From NCBI RefSeq assembly GCF_011043555.1, contig NZ_JAAKGS010000002.1:806001-870000 (forward strand): a stretch of DNA of 64,000 bases, written 5' to 3'. The notes below the pieces were generated by a model. The model did not search any database. It saw only the letters and a program-made list of their open reading frames with translations, and had not been told where the DNA came from. The stretch comes from Sphingobacterium sp. SGR-19. GTDB lineage: Bacteria; Bacteroidota; Bacteroidia; Sphingobacteriales; Sphingobacteriaceae. Positions 8,470 through 17,968 of the stretch are shown here, in pieces (the stretch's first letter is position 1; every line of letters starts with the position of its first letter). The position numbers and the translations under genes are program-made.

Positions 8470-11301
8470 TTAAAATAATGCTTTTAATCCCACGTTAAAA
8501 AAACGCGTTTGTGGTGCTGCGCCTACATTGAGCAGGAGGATGTCCTTTTCCTTCGCAAAGGTCAGTAGGTTAGAGCCGTTTATGTAGGCGCCGAATTCAC
8601 GCACAATGCCCTTACCGAGTAAGTTTTTCGGGAGATCGTAGGAGATCTGTACGCGCGTGAGGTCAAAGCGGTTGGTGGAATACATCCAGAAATCCGAATG
8701 GCGGAAGTTGTTATCGCTGTTGCCCGTTGTGAGGCGCGGATAGCTTGCTGTTGCCTGGCTTTCGGGCGTCCAACGATCGCGCACGATGGCGGAGTACTTG
8801 TCTTCGCCGTCCATCCAGAAATAGGAGTTGTTCCGCATGGCGTAGGCACCAAACCTGCCGCTGGCGATGGCAAAGAGGGTCATGTTTTTCCATTTTGCCG
8901 TAAGGTTAATTCCCAGTGAAAAAGGAGAACCCGACCAACCGGCTTTTCCGAGGTAAATCTCGTCGCGATCGTCGATGGTGCCATCGCCGTTTTGATCGAT
9001 ATATTTGATGTCTCCTGGGGCTACTTCCCCGAAAGTGCTCAACGCCGAATTATCTATATCCGCCTGATCACGGTAGAAGCCATCGCTCTGCAAGCCCCAA
9101 AGGGCATCTAGTGGACGGTTTGTCCGGTTTTGATAACCAAACTCGTAGAGTTCATCGCGTTGGGTGGCTTTCGAGTCAAAATACATGGCGGTAGCACCCA
9201 GTGATAAGAAGGTGTTGCCAAAATGCTTGTTTACATTGATCGCGAAATCTACGCCGGTACGTTCATCACTATTGAAATTGACATAGGGCAAATCCGAATA
9301 TACCGGCCAATAAGACATGAAATACATGGGGTAAAGGGTAGCCGGTTGTACCAACAAGCCTTTCATTTGGTTATAAAAATAAGAAGCATTGAAGGTGATC
9401 AGGTTATTGTACAGACCCCCGTCTATGCTGAAGGATACTTCCCGGCGTTGTGGGTAACCCATGTCCGCATTGTCACCGCGAAAGCGGTCAAAGGTGTGCA
9501 CCAATTCACCGTCGGCCCAGCTGTACCAAGCCGCTTCGTTGTAGGTGTAGTAACCTTGGTAGAGGTAGAAGTTTTCGATGTCCAGATCGGTGTTCAAGAT
9601 TCCGCCGGAAGCCGTAAGTCGTAAGTCGTTGAAAATGGACTGTTGCATAAAGGGTTCTTCGGAGAGCCGCCAGGAAAGCGACAGGGTTGGGGAGATCGCT
9701 CGACGATTCCCTGCCGGAAGTTTCGCCGAGTGGGGGACTGCAGCACTAAAATCTGCGTAGTATTTATTCGCGTAGTTATAGCCCAATTGTACACCCAGGT
9801 TGGCATTGCTATGTTTATGGTATTCTTGCGACAGACCAATTTGAAAGGCGTTGGCGAGCAACATGGCGGATACATGATGTTTTTCAGCAAAACTTCGCCT
9901 ATAGTTCAACTGTCCGTTCAGGGCAATGGTTTGCCGGTAGGCGCTGCCCGAAATATTTTGTACGCCGGAAATCTGATCGTCGCCGTAGCGCGTGAGGTGG
10001 CTGATCAGGTCGGCACCCGCATAATTGTTCCAAGTAGCTTGGTAGACCGCATAATTGTTGTTATACGACTGACTGTAGTTCGATTGGTAGTCGATGGCCA
10101 AAGCGGTGTGGAAGCTTAATCCTTCCAGCACATTTTTCAGGTCAAAATCCAAGCCGGTGTTGAACAGAAATTGCCGGTTGCTATACTCGCTGTTTCCGCC
10201 GGCATATACATCGGCAAAAGCATTGCTTTGGTCGAGTTGGCTACCGCCTAGTAAATATTTGCCGTCTACCAGAAAATTGCTGTTGTTGACAAACACCCAA
10301 GAGTTTTCATCATCGGCTTCCAGCATGTCAATGGGGATGAGTGGAGCAAAGCGATGCGGGCGCCCTGTTGCCGCGGCTCCCCAATAGTCGGCGTTTACGC
10401 CGCGCTGTGTATAAAAGGAGGCTGCAGCATCCACATGGAGCTTGATGATTTCATTAAGTTTCATATCGATGTTACCACGTACATTGAAGCGATTGGATCT
10501 GTTATTGTCGACGGCCTCCCCAAAATTAAGTAGCGAGCCGGCCGACCAAAAACCGAAGTTGGTGTAGTACTGCGCGCGTTCACCGCCACCGGATATTTCT
10601 GCGGTGGCGTCGTAGCGGTTATAGTGCTTGCGGAGAAAATCCGAAGCGTAATAATCCACATTTGGATAGCGATAAGGATTGGTGCCCGCCGCATGCTGAT
10701 AGATGGTTTCGGCAGTGTATAAATCCGTTAAACCATCATTGCGGCGCGCTTCGTTATACAAGGTCATGTACTCGGCAGAGCCTAGATACTCGGGATACTG
10801 TACGGGCGCGTGTATACCAGCATTTGCACGGATATTGATTTTCTGTTCACCGACTTTTCCACGTTTGGTCGTGATATAAACGACGCCTTTTGCCGCACGA
10901 CTCCCGTATAGGGCTACGGCATTTACGCCTTTCAGCACACTTATCTCTTCGATCTCTGTCGGCAGTACATTATCGGCATCTCTAGGAAATCCGTCGACCA
11001 AGACGAGGTAGCCATCCATGCCCCATATATTGCCGTTAAAGCCGGAGGTGAAAGCATCCAGGTTTTCCAGGCTATAGGTGCTGTAGTTCTTGTCCATGAG
11101 TTTTGATATATTGACAGAACGAACCTCACCCATTAGGTCTTGTTTCTTTTCCTTCCGGAAGGCTACCTGCACCAGCTCTACACTATCTGTTACGCTGCTA
11201 TCTTGTGCAACCTGTTGCGCATGGGCCTGTGCGGACAGTCCCATGATACAGAGGTACGCGGCTATTGTTCGTGTTGTATACTTCTTTACGTTCATGTTCA
11301 T
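8470..11301 (-). CDS. SusC-family TonB-dependent transporter without N-terminal extension domain (XusC-like)
   Basis: A 943-residue outer-membrane importer for oligosaccharides. After a signal peptide ending AQAHAQ, the plug starts almost at once (ELVQVAFRKEKKQDLMGEV, then LVLVDGFPRDADNVLP, EISVLKGVNAVALYGSRAA, GVVYITTKRG), followed by a barrel ending in FFNVGLKALF. The usual CarboxypepD_reg-like beta-sandwich of SusC proteins is missing, which explains its shorter length than the other two SusC proteins here (1057 and about 1030). The start was taken at 11301; 11295 is equally possible. Codons upstream of 11334 would overlap the preceding susD. It is paired with the downstream susD at 6686-8443. 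The xylan role is inferred from context. Confidence 0.92.
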   Translation of the reverse strand: MNMNVKKYTTRTIAAYLCIMGLSAQAHAQQVAQDSSVTDSVELVQVAFRKEKKQDLMGEVRSVNISKLMDKNYSTYSLENLDAFTSGFNGNIWGMDGYLVLVDGFPRDADNVLPTEIEEISVLKGVNAVALYGSRAAKGVVYITTKRGKVGEQKINIRANAGIHAPVQYPEYLGSAEYMTLYNEARRNDGLTDLYTAETIYQHAAGTNPYRYPNVDYYASDFLRKHYNRYDATAEISGGGERAQYYTNFGFWSAGSLLNFGEAVDNNRSNRFNVRGNIDMKLNEIIKLHVDAAASFYTQRGVNADYWGAAATGRPHRFAPLIPIDMLEADDENSWVFVNNSNFLVDGKYLLGGSQLDQSNAFADVYAGGNSEYSNRQFLFNTGLDFDLKNVLEGLSFHTALAIDYQSNYSQSYNNNYAVYQATWNNYAGADLISHLTRYGDDQISGVQNISGSAYRQTIALNGQLNYRRSFAEKHHVSAMLLANAFQIGLSQEYHKHSNANLGVQLGYNYANKYYADFSAAVPHSAKLPAGNRRAISPTLSLSWRLSEEPFMQQSIFNDLRLTASGGILNTDLDIENFYLYQGYYTYNEAAWYSWADGELVHTFDRFRGDNADMGYPQRREVSFSIDGGLYNNLITFNASYFYNQMKGLLVQPATLYPMYFMSYWPVYSDLPYVNFNSDERTGVDFAINVNKHFGNTFLSLGATAMYFDSKATQRDELYEFGYQNRTNRPLDALWGLQSDGFYRDQADIDNSALSTFGEVAPGDIKYIDQNGDGTIDDRDEIYLGKAGWSGSPFSLGINLTAKWKNMTLFAIASGRFGAYAMRNNSYFWMDGEDKYSAIVRDRWTPESQATASYPRLTTGNSDNNFRHSDFWMYSTNRFDLTRVQISYDLPKNLLGKGIVREFGAYINGSNLLTFAKEKDILLLNVGAAPQTRFFNVGLKALF

Positions 11302-11333
11302 CTGTTTAGATTTGATGATTAGGTTCATTTTAT

Positions 11334-13244
11334 TTACCATCCGGGGTTTTGATAAAATTCCGGATAGAGGTTGACATCATTAACCTTTAAGGGAAGCCAA
11401 TAGTGCTTGTTGGTAAATCGACGTTCGACTAGCACGCGTTCGCGCAGATTAACCACCCGATTCTCCTGCGGATTGTCTACATCATGCCCACTGGCGCGGT
11501 CAAACTCTATCGCCCTTTTTTCGGCGTAAGCTGGATCGGTGAGGAGCAACCAGCGACGGAGGTCGTTAAAGCGATGGCCTTCAAAGGCCAGCTCTACCGC
11601 CCGCTCCCGACGTAATTCGCCTAAAAGCGCATTAACGGAGCCCAGAAATCGCATATCCACAGGATCTACTCCGGCACGTGCCCGAATGACGTTAATGGCA
11701 TCCGTAGCGGACTTGCTAAAGTTTGACGCTTGTCCTGATACGCTGTTGTAGCCCATTAATGCTGCTTCGGCGTACATGAGGTACACATCCGCTAGGCGCA
11801 TATAGGGCACGTAAATGTGTAAATTCGAACCCCAGTCGTAATCCCGATCGTAGGTATTGGCCGTTAGTGGGATGAATTTGCGCAACACATACCCCGTCTG
11901 ACTGCCATTCTGTATGTTGCGGTAGCTGCCACCGGTGTACAATTGTGCATAGCGGCGTTGCTCCTCAGGGAGGTCTGTATGGGTAATTGTGCCATTCACT
12001 ACTTTAACCCCATCAAAGAGGATATCATGATAGAATCGTGGATCCCGATTTCGCCAAGGATATTGCGGATCGTAGCCCGACTCCGGGTCGGCGCTCGTGA
12101 TATCCGGAATCGGTAAACCATTCGCCATACCGTAGTAATTTACATAATTGGAAGTCGGGATAAATTTTAACGCATCACCCTCGGAAACGACGCTAGGAAG
12201 ATATTGCTTAGCCGTATTCCAATGTGTGTCGTCAGCTGAAATATAAGGCCCTCGGAAAATTACTTCGCTACCGCCCGGGTGCGCCCAGTTGTCGCGCATG
12301 CTATAGAAATTTAGGGAATAATTTTCGAAAGGAAGCAGAGCGTAATTTGTCTGTCCGCTTTCCACCAAGGATAATAACTCACCAAAAGCTTGTGCTGCTT
12401 GCTGGCAATATTCGCTGTTGTAGGCTGCGCTTCCGGTGCTGGACTGGTTCATCAGTGGACTGCCGGCCCAGAGGTAGTTTTTACCCAAATAGGCGAGGGC
12501 CATGATTTTATTAATCCGCAGTTGGTTTTTACCTAGGGTACGTCGGCCGGCATCGGTATTGTCCCAGTTGATAGGCAGCAGGTTCGCCGCCTCACGGAAG
12601 TCCGCAGCAGCACGGTCGGCACATTCGTGGTAACTTAAACGGGGGAGTGATAGGGAGGTACCGTCTGTAGGGAGCACATGATCAATGTATGGAAGCCCGC
12701 CGAAATACTCCATCAGTCGGTGATGAAACCAGCCCCGAAAGAACAGGAGTTGTCCACGAATCAGGTTGCGCTCCTCTTGTGTGGCATCCGTCATGAGCTC
12801 CATGTTCTCCAGTCCGATACTGATTTTCCGAAGGCCATACCAGGCAGCGTTCCATAAGTCTTTGTTGATATTACGCTGTCCTTCGAGAATATCCGTTGTG
12901 AAATCATCTTGTTCCATCCAGCCGGCCCCCCAACCATCGTGCTGTGCCTGCCAGCCCCAGAAATTACCATTATCTACGTTATGTACAAAATGATAGTTTC
13001 CGGCGGTGGATGTCAATTCATCCTCCCCCCAGTTCCAGGAGTTTGTCCAGTAGTTATTGGTGAAATTGACAATACAATGGTAGAGTTCCTCGGTGTAACC
13101 TTGGAAATTTGTGAAATTTTTGAAGGCCTCTTCTTCCGAGATTATGGATTGCTCCTCTTTATCTAGGTATTTTTCACAAGAAGTCAGCAGGCCCCCCAAG
13201 CAAAATGCGGTGAAGAGTATGCTATATGTTGTAATTTTTTTCAT
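11334..13244 (-). CDS. SusD-family glycan-binding lipoprotein (first pair, XusB-like)
   Basis: A 636-residue lipoprotein (signal ending LLTSC) of the RagB/SusD family. The N-terminus has the usual KYLDKEEQSIISEEEAFKNF, the middle has FFRGWFHHRLMEYFGGLPYI, and the C-terminus has VPYMRLADVYLMYAEAALM, ELRRERAVELAFEGHRFNDL and a terminal NLYPEFYQNPGW. It would sit on the SusC partner encoded 11 bp upstream and deliver xylan fragments to it. Length is slightly above the family average. It is the second gene of the minus-strand operon. Confidence 0.94.
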   Translation of the reverse strand: MKKITTYSILFTAFCLGGLLTSCEKYLDKEEQSIISEEEAFKNFTNFQGYTEELYHCIVNFTNNYWTNSWNWGEDELTSTAGNYHFVHNVDNGNFWGWQAQHDGWGAGWMEQDDFTTDILEGQRNINKDLWNAAWYGLRKISIGLENMELMTDATQEERNLIRGQLLFFRGWFHHRLMEYFGGLPYIDHVLPTDGTSLSLPRLSYHECADRAAADFREAANLLPINWDNTDAGRRTLGKNQLRINKIMALAYLGKNYLWAGSPLMNQSSTGSAAYNSEYCQQAAQAFGELLSLVESGQTNYALLPFENYSLNFYSMRDNWAHPGGSEVIFRGPYISADDTHWNTAKQYLPSVVSEGDALKFIPTSNYVNYYGMANGLPIPDITSADPESGYDPQYPWRNRDPRFYHDILFDGVKVVNGTITHTDLPEEQRRYAQLYTGGSYRNIQNGSQTGYVLRKFIPLTANTYDRDYDWGSNLHIYVPYMRLADVYLMYAEAALMGYNSVSGQASNFSKSATDAINVIRARAGVDPVDMRFLGSVNALLGELRRERAVELAFEGHRFNDLRRWLLLTDPAYAEKRAIEFDRASGHDVDNPQENRVVNLRERVLVERRFTNKHYWLPLKVNDVNLYPEFYQNPGW

Positions 13245-13255
13245 CGTCCTGTCGT

Positions 13256-16200
13256 TTAGAATGTAATGTTTGCGCCAAGATTAAAACGTTTGACCGTGGG
13301 GTAAGCACCCTGCGAAGCCCATCCGGTACCGGCGAAATTGGATTCCCTGTCATCTGGCATACGCGACCAGAACCAAAGGTTTTGCCCGTTTAAAAACAGA
13401 CGTATGCTTTGCATGCCTATTTTTCGGATAAAGGGATGATCCTGCGTGAAATGATAGGCAATTTCAGCAGTTTTCAGGCGGACATACGAACCGTCGTACA
13501 TAAAACGGCTGCCGTTGTTATAGCTACTCGCCATGGATAACCAGCGCGGCATCGGCACATCTGCATTGATATTGTCGCGTTCCCAGTAGCTGCCTTCATG
13601 GTAGGCCAGGTTGCGCTGCCGGTCGAAGCTGCCAAAAACCACCTGACGGGTAACATTGGTTACGCCGTACCACTGGGTCATTACGCTGAGGTTCTTCCAG
13701 TCGAAACCCACGGTGAGGTTATAGGTGTTTTGTGGGATGGAAGGGTAAGCATAGGGAATATTATCTCGGGTATCGATGATACCGTCGCCGTTATAGTCGA
13801 TAATATGGAAATTCCCGGGCAGCTTTTGATCGTCATTGTTATCGTGCATGGTACTCGCATACAGCTCATCCCAGCTGTTGTAGTAGCCCGCACTCACGTG
13901 GGTATAAGTTTGGCTGATTTGCTTATCGTCCAGCTTTTGATAGTGGGGCAGTAGGGCCGGACTATCACCTTCGATGACTCTGTCTTTCGCGTGGGTGAAG
14001 TTCAAATCGCCCCACAGGCGCCAGTTGCTGTTCACCTGCTTATTGACCTTCACCTCTACTTCGTAACCTTGATTTTCCACGATCCCCAGGTTTGCTGCCG
14101 GAGCGGCTATTCCTAGGTATTCTGGAATGGCGCGGCTACCTCCGGGTATGAGAACGTCCGTACGTTTATCCCGGAAAAAGTTTACCTGTCCGCTGAGTAA
14201 GCCGTTGAAAAAGCCGAAATCGAGCCCGTAGTTAATTTTGCGTACCTTTTCCCAATGGGTGTTTGGGTTTCCGAGTACATTTTCTCGAAACCACGTATAG
14301 GTGCTTAGTTCCGGTTGTACTCCAACGACGCCCATCTTGGATTGCCCGCCGTAAGCCCACTGGGTGAGGTACAGCCAGCGGCCATAAACATTGTCATCTC
14401 CAATATCGCCGTATGACGCTCTTAGTTTTAACATATCCACGAAGGAGACGTCTTTCAGGAAGTTTTCTTCGGAGAGCAACCAGCCGATACCGCCGGAGTT
14501 AAAGAAAGCAAAGCGGTATTCGGAAGAGAATTTTTCCGATCCAGTGTAAGAGCCGTTGTATTCCAGGAGATACTTGCCTTTATAATTGTAGGTCGTCCGA
14601 AATACCCAGTCTTCCCGGAAGAAAGGTTGTTCGCTACCAGTCGCATATTGATTACGGTTGAACAAGCCCATGGCGCTAACAGTGTGATTCTCGTCAAAGG
14701 TATTGGCATAGTTGAGCTGCAGCTGATAAAATAAGCGCCGATAACTTTGCGAGTTGTTCAGTGTACCAGCCTGCTGTGCCCAGTTGATGCCTTCTACAAA
14801 ATCGAAGCGACTTCCATCTAGTGTCTGTCCGTAGACGGCTTGTCCGGTTTCCGGGTTGATCCATTTGGTCTGTACATTGTTATTCAAGTCGTTCACCCCG
14901 CGCCCGGCTTCCACGAAGGTATTATCCAGCGAGATGGTACCCCGTACATCTAACCCTTTGAGAAACATGCTCAGGTCTTGCTCTAAAATAAAGTCGGTGG
15001 TAATGCGGTTGGTACTGGTCTTTTCAATGCCGGAAGTAGCCAGTACACGTGCCGAGTTGATACCAGCTTGTGTATCCGGCTGGTAGTAACCCCAAGTGCC
15101 GTCGGAATAGCGTGGGTAAATGAGATCCGGTGCTACCGTATAGGCAGCGATCCAGAAAGCATAGTCGTTTCCGCCACCCCAGGGGCTTTTGCGGATGCCG
15201 TGTGAACCGGCGAGATTGGTGGAAAACTTAGTGGTGGGTGTTAACTGAAAGTCTAAGTTAGAGCGCACATTGACCCGGTTAAAGCCGTACCCGGCATCGT
15301 AACCGCGGGCATTGTCGAAGGAGCGAAACATATCCCCCTCATAGAGGTAATCTGCCGAAGCAAAATACTTTACTTTTTCCGTACCCCCGGCGATATTCAC
15401 ATTGCTGTTTTGGGAGAAGGCGGCGCTTTTAAAGAGGACGTCCGCCCAATCGGTATTCACGTAGCGCTCCTCTTCTTCCATACTGACCGGATAGCGGTAT
15501 TTATGGATAATGTCTTGAGGTACAAAATAACTCCAGTTGTCAGGTCTCAAAGCTAATTCATATTCGATCGCCCGGTTACGCAACATGAGCGCGTCGTAGG
15601 AATCCATCTTTCCGGGAAGCTGCGATACCGTTTTCACAATGTTATTAACGGTTCCACGTACCGATGCACGTCCGGCAATACCCCGTTTAGTCGTAATAAG
15701 GATAACGCCGTTGGCCCCACGGACACCGTATACGGCTGTTGCGGAAGCATCTTTCAGCACCGAGATGGATTCGATAGAACCGATATCCACACTGGTCATC
15801 GGACGTTCTACGCCATCCACCATAATGAGCGGCTCCGTGCTGTTCCAGGTACTGCGACCACGAATCACAATTTGAGGGTCTTCCTCACCGGGCATCCCGG
15901 TACTGGCAGTGGTGATCACTCCTGGAACATTACCGGTAAGTGCTGCCCCAACACTAGAGACACCTCCGGCGCGTTCCAGCACTTTTCCGGTCGTCTGTGT
16001 AATGGCCCCCACGACTGTTTCTTTCTTTTGGGTACCGTAACCAACGACTACGGTTTCTTCAATGTCAATGGCGTAATTGTTTAATACGACTCTAAGTATC
16101 GTTTGGTTGCCTAGCACTACTTCCGAACGGTTATAGCCAACCTTAGAAACAACGAGGGTACTCGCATCGGCTGGTACAGCAGTTAAGGTAAAGCTTCCGT

Positions 16201-16429
16201 CTGCTTCCGTAGATGTGGCGATACTACTGCCTTCCACGATAACACTTGCATTCTCTACGGGGATTTGATCTTGATCGACCACGACACCGCTGACAGTACG
16301 GGCATTCTGGGCGAAAGTAATCGTTGTGCTACTGATCCACCCGATAAAAAAGATGATCAACGATCGACGGGAATTTCCCAAAAAACTCGTCCAATATCTC
16401 CAAGGAGAATTAGTAAATTTTATCATCAT
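13256..16429 (-). CDS. SusC-family TonB-dependent oligosaccharide transporter (XusA-like)
   Basis: A 1057-residue outer-membrane transporter and the first gene of the minus-strand xylan operon. Order of parts: a signal peptide at about residues 20-41 after a basic extension, a CarboxypepD_reg-like domain at about 43-130 (ARTVSGVVVDQDQIPVENAS), a TonB-box region and plug (EETVVVGYGTQKKETVVGAI, then DASATAVYGVRGANGVILI), and a long barrel ending in FNLGANITF. Start 16429 (MMIKF) and 16426 are both possible. The gene faces the 672-bp intergenic region with a 34-bp palindrome 164 bp upstream. It works with the SusD encoded 11 bp downstream; the substrate is inferred from the GH10 and the esterases in the locus. 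Confidence 0.95.
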   Translation of the reverse strand: MMIKFTNSPWRYWTSFLGNSRRSLIIFFIGWISSTTITFAQNARTVSGVVVDQDQIPVENASVIVEGSSIATSTEADGSFTLTAVPADASTLVVSKVGYNRSEVVLGNQTILRVVLNNYAIDIEETVVVGYGTQKKETVVGAITQTTGKVLERAGGVSSVGAALTGNVPGVITTASTGMPGEEDPQIVIRGRSTWNSTEPLIMVDGVERPMTSVDIGSIESISVLKDASATAVYGVRGANGVILITTKRGIAGRASVRGTVNNIVKTVSQLPGKMDSYDALMLRNRAIEYELALRPDNWSYFVPQDIIHKYRYPVSMEEEERYVNTDWADVLFKSAAFSQNSNVNIAGGTEKVKYFASADYLYEGDMFRSFDNARGYDAGYGFNRVNVRSNLDFQLTPTTKFSTNLAGSHGIRKSPWGGGNDYAFWIAAYTVAPDLIYPRYSDGTWGYYQPDTQAGINSARVLATSGIEKTSTNRITTDFILEQDLSMFLKGLDVRGTISLDNTFVEAGRGVNDLNNNVQTKWINPETGQAVYGQTLDGSRFDFVEGINWAQQAGTLNNSQSYRRLFYQLQLNYANTFDENHTVSAMGLFNRNQYATGSEQPFFREDWVFRTTYNYKGKYLLEYNGSYTGSEKFSSEYRFAFFNSGGIGWLLSEENFLKDVSFVDMLKLRASYGDIGDDNVYGRWLYLTQWAYGGQSKMGVVGVQPELSTYTWFRENVLGNPNTHWEKVRKINYGLDFGFFNGLLSGQVNFFRDKRTDVLIPGGSRAIPEYLGIAAPAANLGIVENQGYEVEVKVNKQVNSNWRLWGDLNFTHAKDRVIEGDSPALLPHYQKLDDKQISQTYTHVSAGYYNSWDELYASTMHDNNDDQKLPGNFHIIDYNGDGIIDTRDNIPYAYPSIPQNTYNLTVGFDWKNLSVMTQWYGVTNVTRQVVFGSFDRQRNLAYHEGSYWERDNINADVPMPRWLSMASSYNNGSRFMYDGSYVRLKTAEIAYHFTQDHPFIRKIGMQSIRLFLNGQNLWFWSRMPDDRESNFAGTGWASQGAYPTVKRFNLGANITF

Positions 16430-17101
16430 AGTTTATTAAATTGATTATTGATTCTTAAACAAAGACACGGTTCCATTGTGGTGAACACGCGCCATTATAG
16501 ATTATCTTGTGAGATAGTTTATGGACCCTGTTTGTTACACATATTGTTTTTGTTTAAGTGGTTATTTAAATTAGTTGTCGTTGTCTTTTTGCTATTTTGT
16601 CCAGGCGTATACGCGGGGACAAAATAAACTTTGTAGGTTTACACTTTTAGCGTTAGTGATAAACGATTCGTTCGTTTATGGATATAAATGTCTATAAAAC
16701 ATTTTATGAGCTCAAATTTTCTTGTTTCATTCTGATTTCTGTTTGTTACATGTGTGTTTAACTATCACTTTATCAGTTGTTTAAAATTTGTTTTTTATTT
16801 TTTATATTCTGGATGCATGAATTTTTTTGGGAAAGTGGGTAATGGTGTTTTTTGCTTCTGGATGTTGCAAATTGCTTTCTATTTATTTCAAATCGTGTCG
16901 TTTTTCGGTCTTGTGGTATGATTGTTATTTCTTTTCGCCAATACCTTTTCGTGAAGGCATGAACAAGTTTGTAATTTAGCGATAAGCTAATTAATAAGTG
17001 TACGTGAAATGAACCTGATGAAATACAAAAATATTGTACATACCAAGATATTTAGAAATTCAATAAGTGTTAAATATACATATCTAAAATAAACTGTAAG
17101 A
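16430..17101. other. 672-bp divergent regulatory region of the xylan locus
   Basis: AT-rich, gene-free stretch between the two divergent PUL operons and the only gap above 300 bp in the window. It holds a 34-bp near-perfect palindrome (listed separately) and several TTTG and TATTTT elements that resemble parts of Bacteroidetes promoters. I found no convincing pair of a -33 TTTG and a -7 TAnnTTTG at the right distance on either strand. No tRNA, riboswitch or small ORF with credible coding features was seen. Confidence 0.75.
16593..16626. promoter_or_regulatory. 34-bp palindrome, candidate operator of the divergent xylan operons
   Basis: Two 17-base arms pair with only two mismatches: TATTTTGTCCAGGCGTA against TACGCGGGGACAAAATA. 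The centre GCGTATACGC is itself a perfect 10-bp palindrome, and the outer 10 bases of each arm match exactly. It lies 164 bp upstream of the susC start and 475 bp upstream of the transketolase start. Its symmetry and position suit the binding site of a dimeric regulator acting on both operons. Each arm also reads TATTTTG outward, close to a -7 promoter element, so it might overlap promoters. The binding protein is unknown. Confidence 0.7.
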
Positions 17102-17959
17102 ATGGTCATGACAAAAAATAGCATACATAATTTAGAGGCAATTTCGTCACAGGTAAGACGTGATATCGTACGCATGGTGCACGCCTGCCAGTCGGGACAT
17201 CCGGGCGGCTCGCTAGGTTGTACAGAGTATCTCGTCGCTTTATTTTTTGAAGCGATGGAACGTCATCAAGAATTTAATCTGGACGGGATAGGAGAAGATT
17301 TATTTTTCTTGTCGAATGGACACATCTCTCCGGTGTTCTATAGCGTGCTGGCACGCGCAGGGTATTTTGATCCGGCGGAGTTGGCCACTTTTCGCCAGAT
17401 AGATTCCCGTTTACAGGGGCATCCCACAACCCATGAGGGGTTGCCCGGCGTTCGTGTAGCTTCCGGATCGCTAGGACAAGGATTGTCTGTGGCTATCGGT
17501 GCTGCACAGACGAAAAAGCTCAATCGGGATAATAGCTTGGTGTATGTATTGATGGGTGATGGTGAACTACAGGAAGGACAGGTCTGGGAAGCGGCGACGT
17601 ATGCCCCACACAACAAAATGGACAACATCATAGCAGCGGTGGATTATAACGGCGCACAGATTGATGGAGCTACAGAGCAAGTCCTATCCCTAGGAAACCT
17701 CCGCGCAAAATGGGAGGCGTTTGGTTGGGATGTCATGGAGGTAGAACAGGGAAATGACATGGCCTCGGTCATCCAAGGTTTAGATGACGCTATATCACGC
17801 ACAGGTAAGGGTAAACCTGTCATGATCCTGTTGCATACAGAAATGGGTAGCGGTGTGGATTTCATGATGGGCTCGCACAAATGGCATGGTATCGCCCCTA
17901 ACGACGAACAATTAGCATCTGCATTGGCACAGAATGCAGAAACCTTAGGAGATTATTAA
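17102..17959 (+). CDS. Transketolase, N-terminal (thiamine diphosphate-binding) subunit
   Basis: A 285-residue half of a split transketolase, which moves two-carbon units between sugar phosphates in the non-oxidative pentose phosphate pathway. It shows ThDP-domain motifs: HACQSGHPGGSLGCTEYL near residue 22, LSNGHISPVFYSVLARAGY, RVASGSLGQGLSVAIGAA, and the diphosphate/Mg motif GDGELQEGQVWEAA with the Asn about 30 residues on (DYNGAQID). ATG at 17102 was used; ATG at 17108 is equally plausible. The C-terminal subunit follows 9 bp later. Heading an operon of xylan-degrading enzymes, it probably supports flux of released xylose and arabinose; a housekeeping transketolase probably exists elsewhere. 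Confidence 0.95.
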   Translation: MVMTKNSIHNLEAISSQVRRDIVRMVHACQSGHPGGSLGCTEYLVALFFEAMERHQEFNLDGIGEDLFFLSNGHISPVFYSVLARAGYFDPAELATFRQIDSRLQGHPTTHEGLPGVRVASGSLGQGLSVAIGAAQTKKLNRDNSLVYVLMGDGELQEGQVWEAATYAPHNKMDNIIAAVDYNGAQIDGATEQVLSLGNLRAKWEAFGWDVMEVEQGNDMASVIQGLDDAISRTGKGKPVMILLHTEMGSGVDFMMGSHKWHGIAPNDEQLASALAQNAETLGDY

Positions 17960-17968
17960 TTGCATATA

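Noticed and set aside
9643..10119. 158-codon plus-strand open frame inside the second susC
   Set aside because: It is antisense to barrel-coding sequence with normal SusC motifs; composition is that of a shadow frame.
16430..17101. Canonical Bacteroidetes promoter pairs (TTTG and TAnnTTTG) for the divergent operons
   Set aside because: Only partial matches were found, with wrong spacing or one or more mismatches, so no promoter is annotated.
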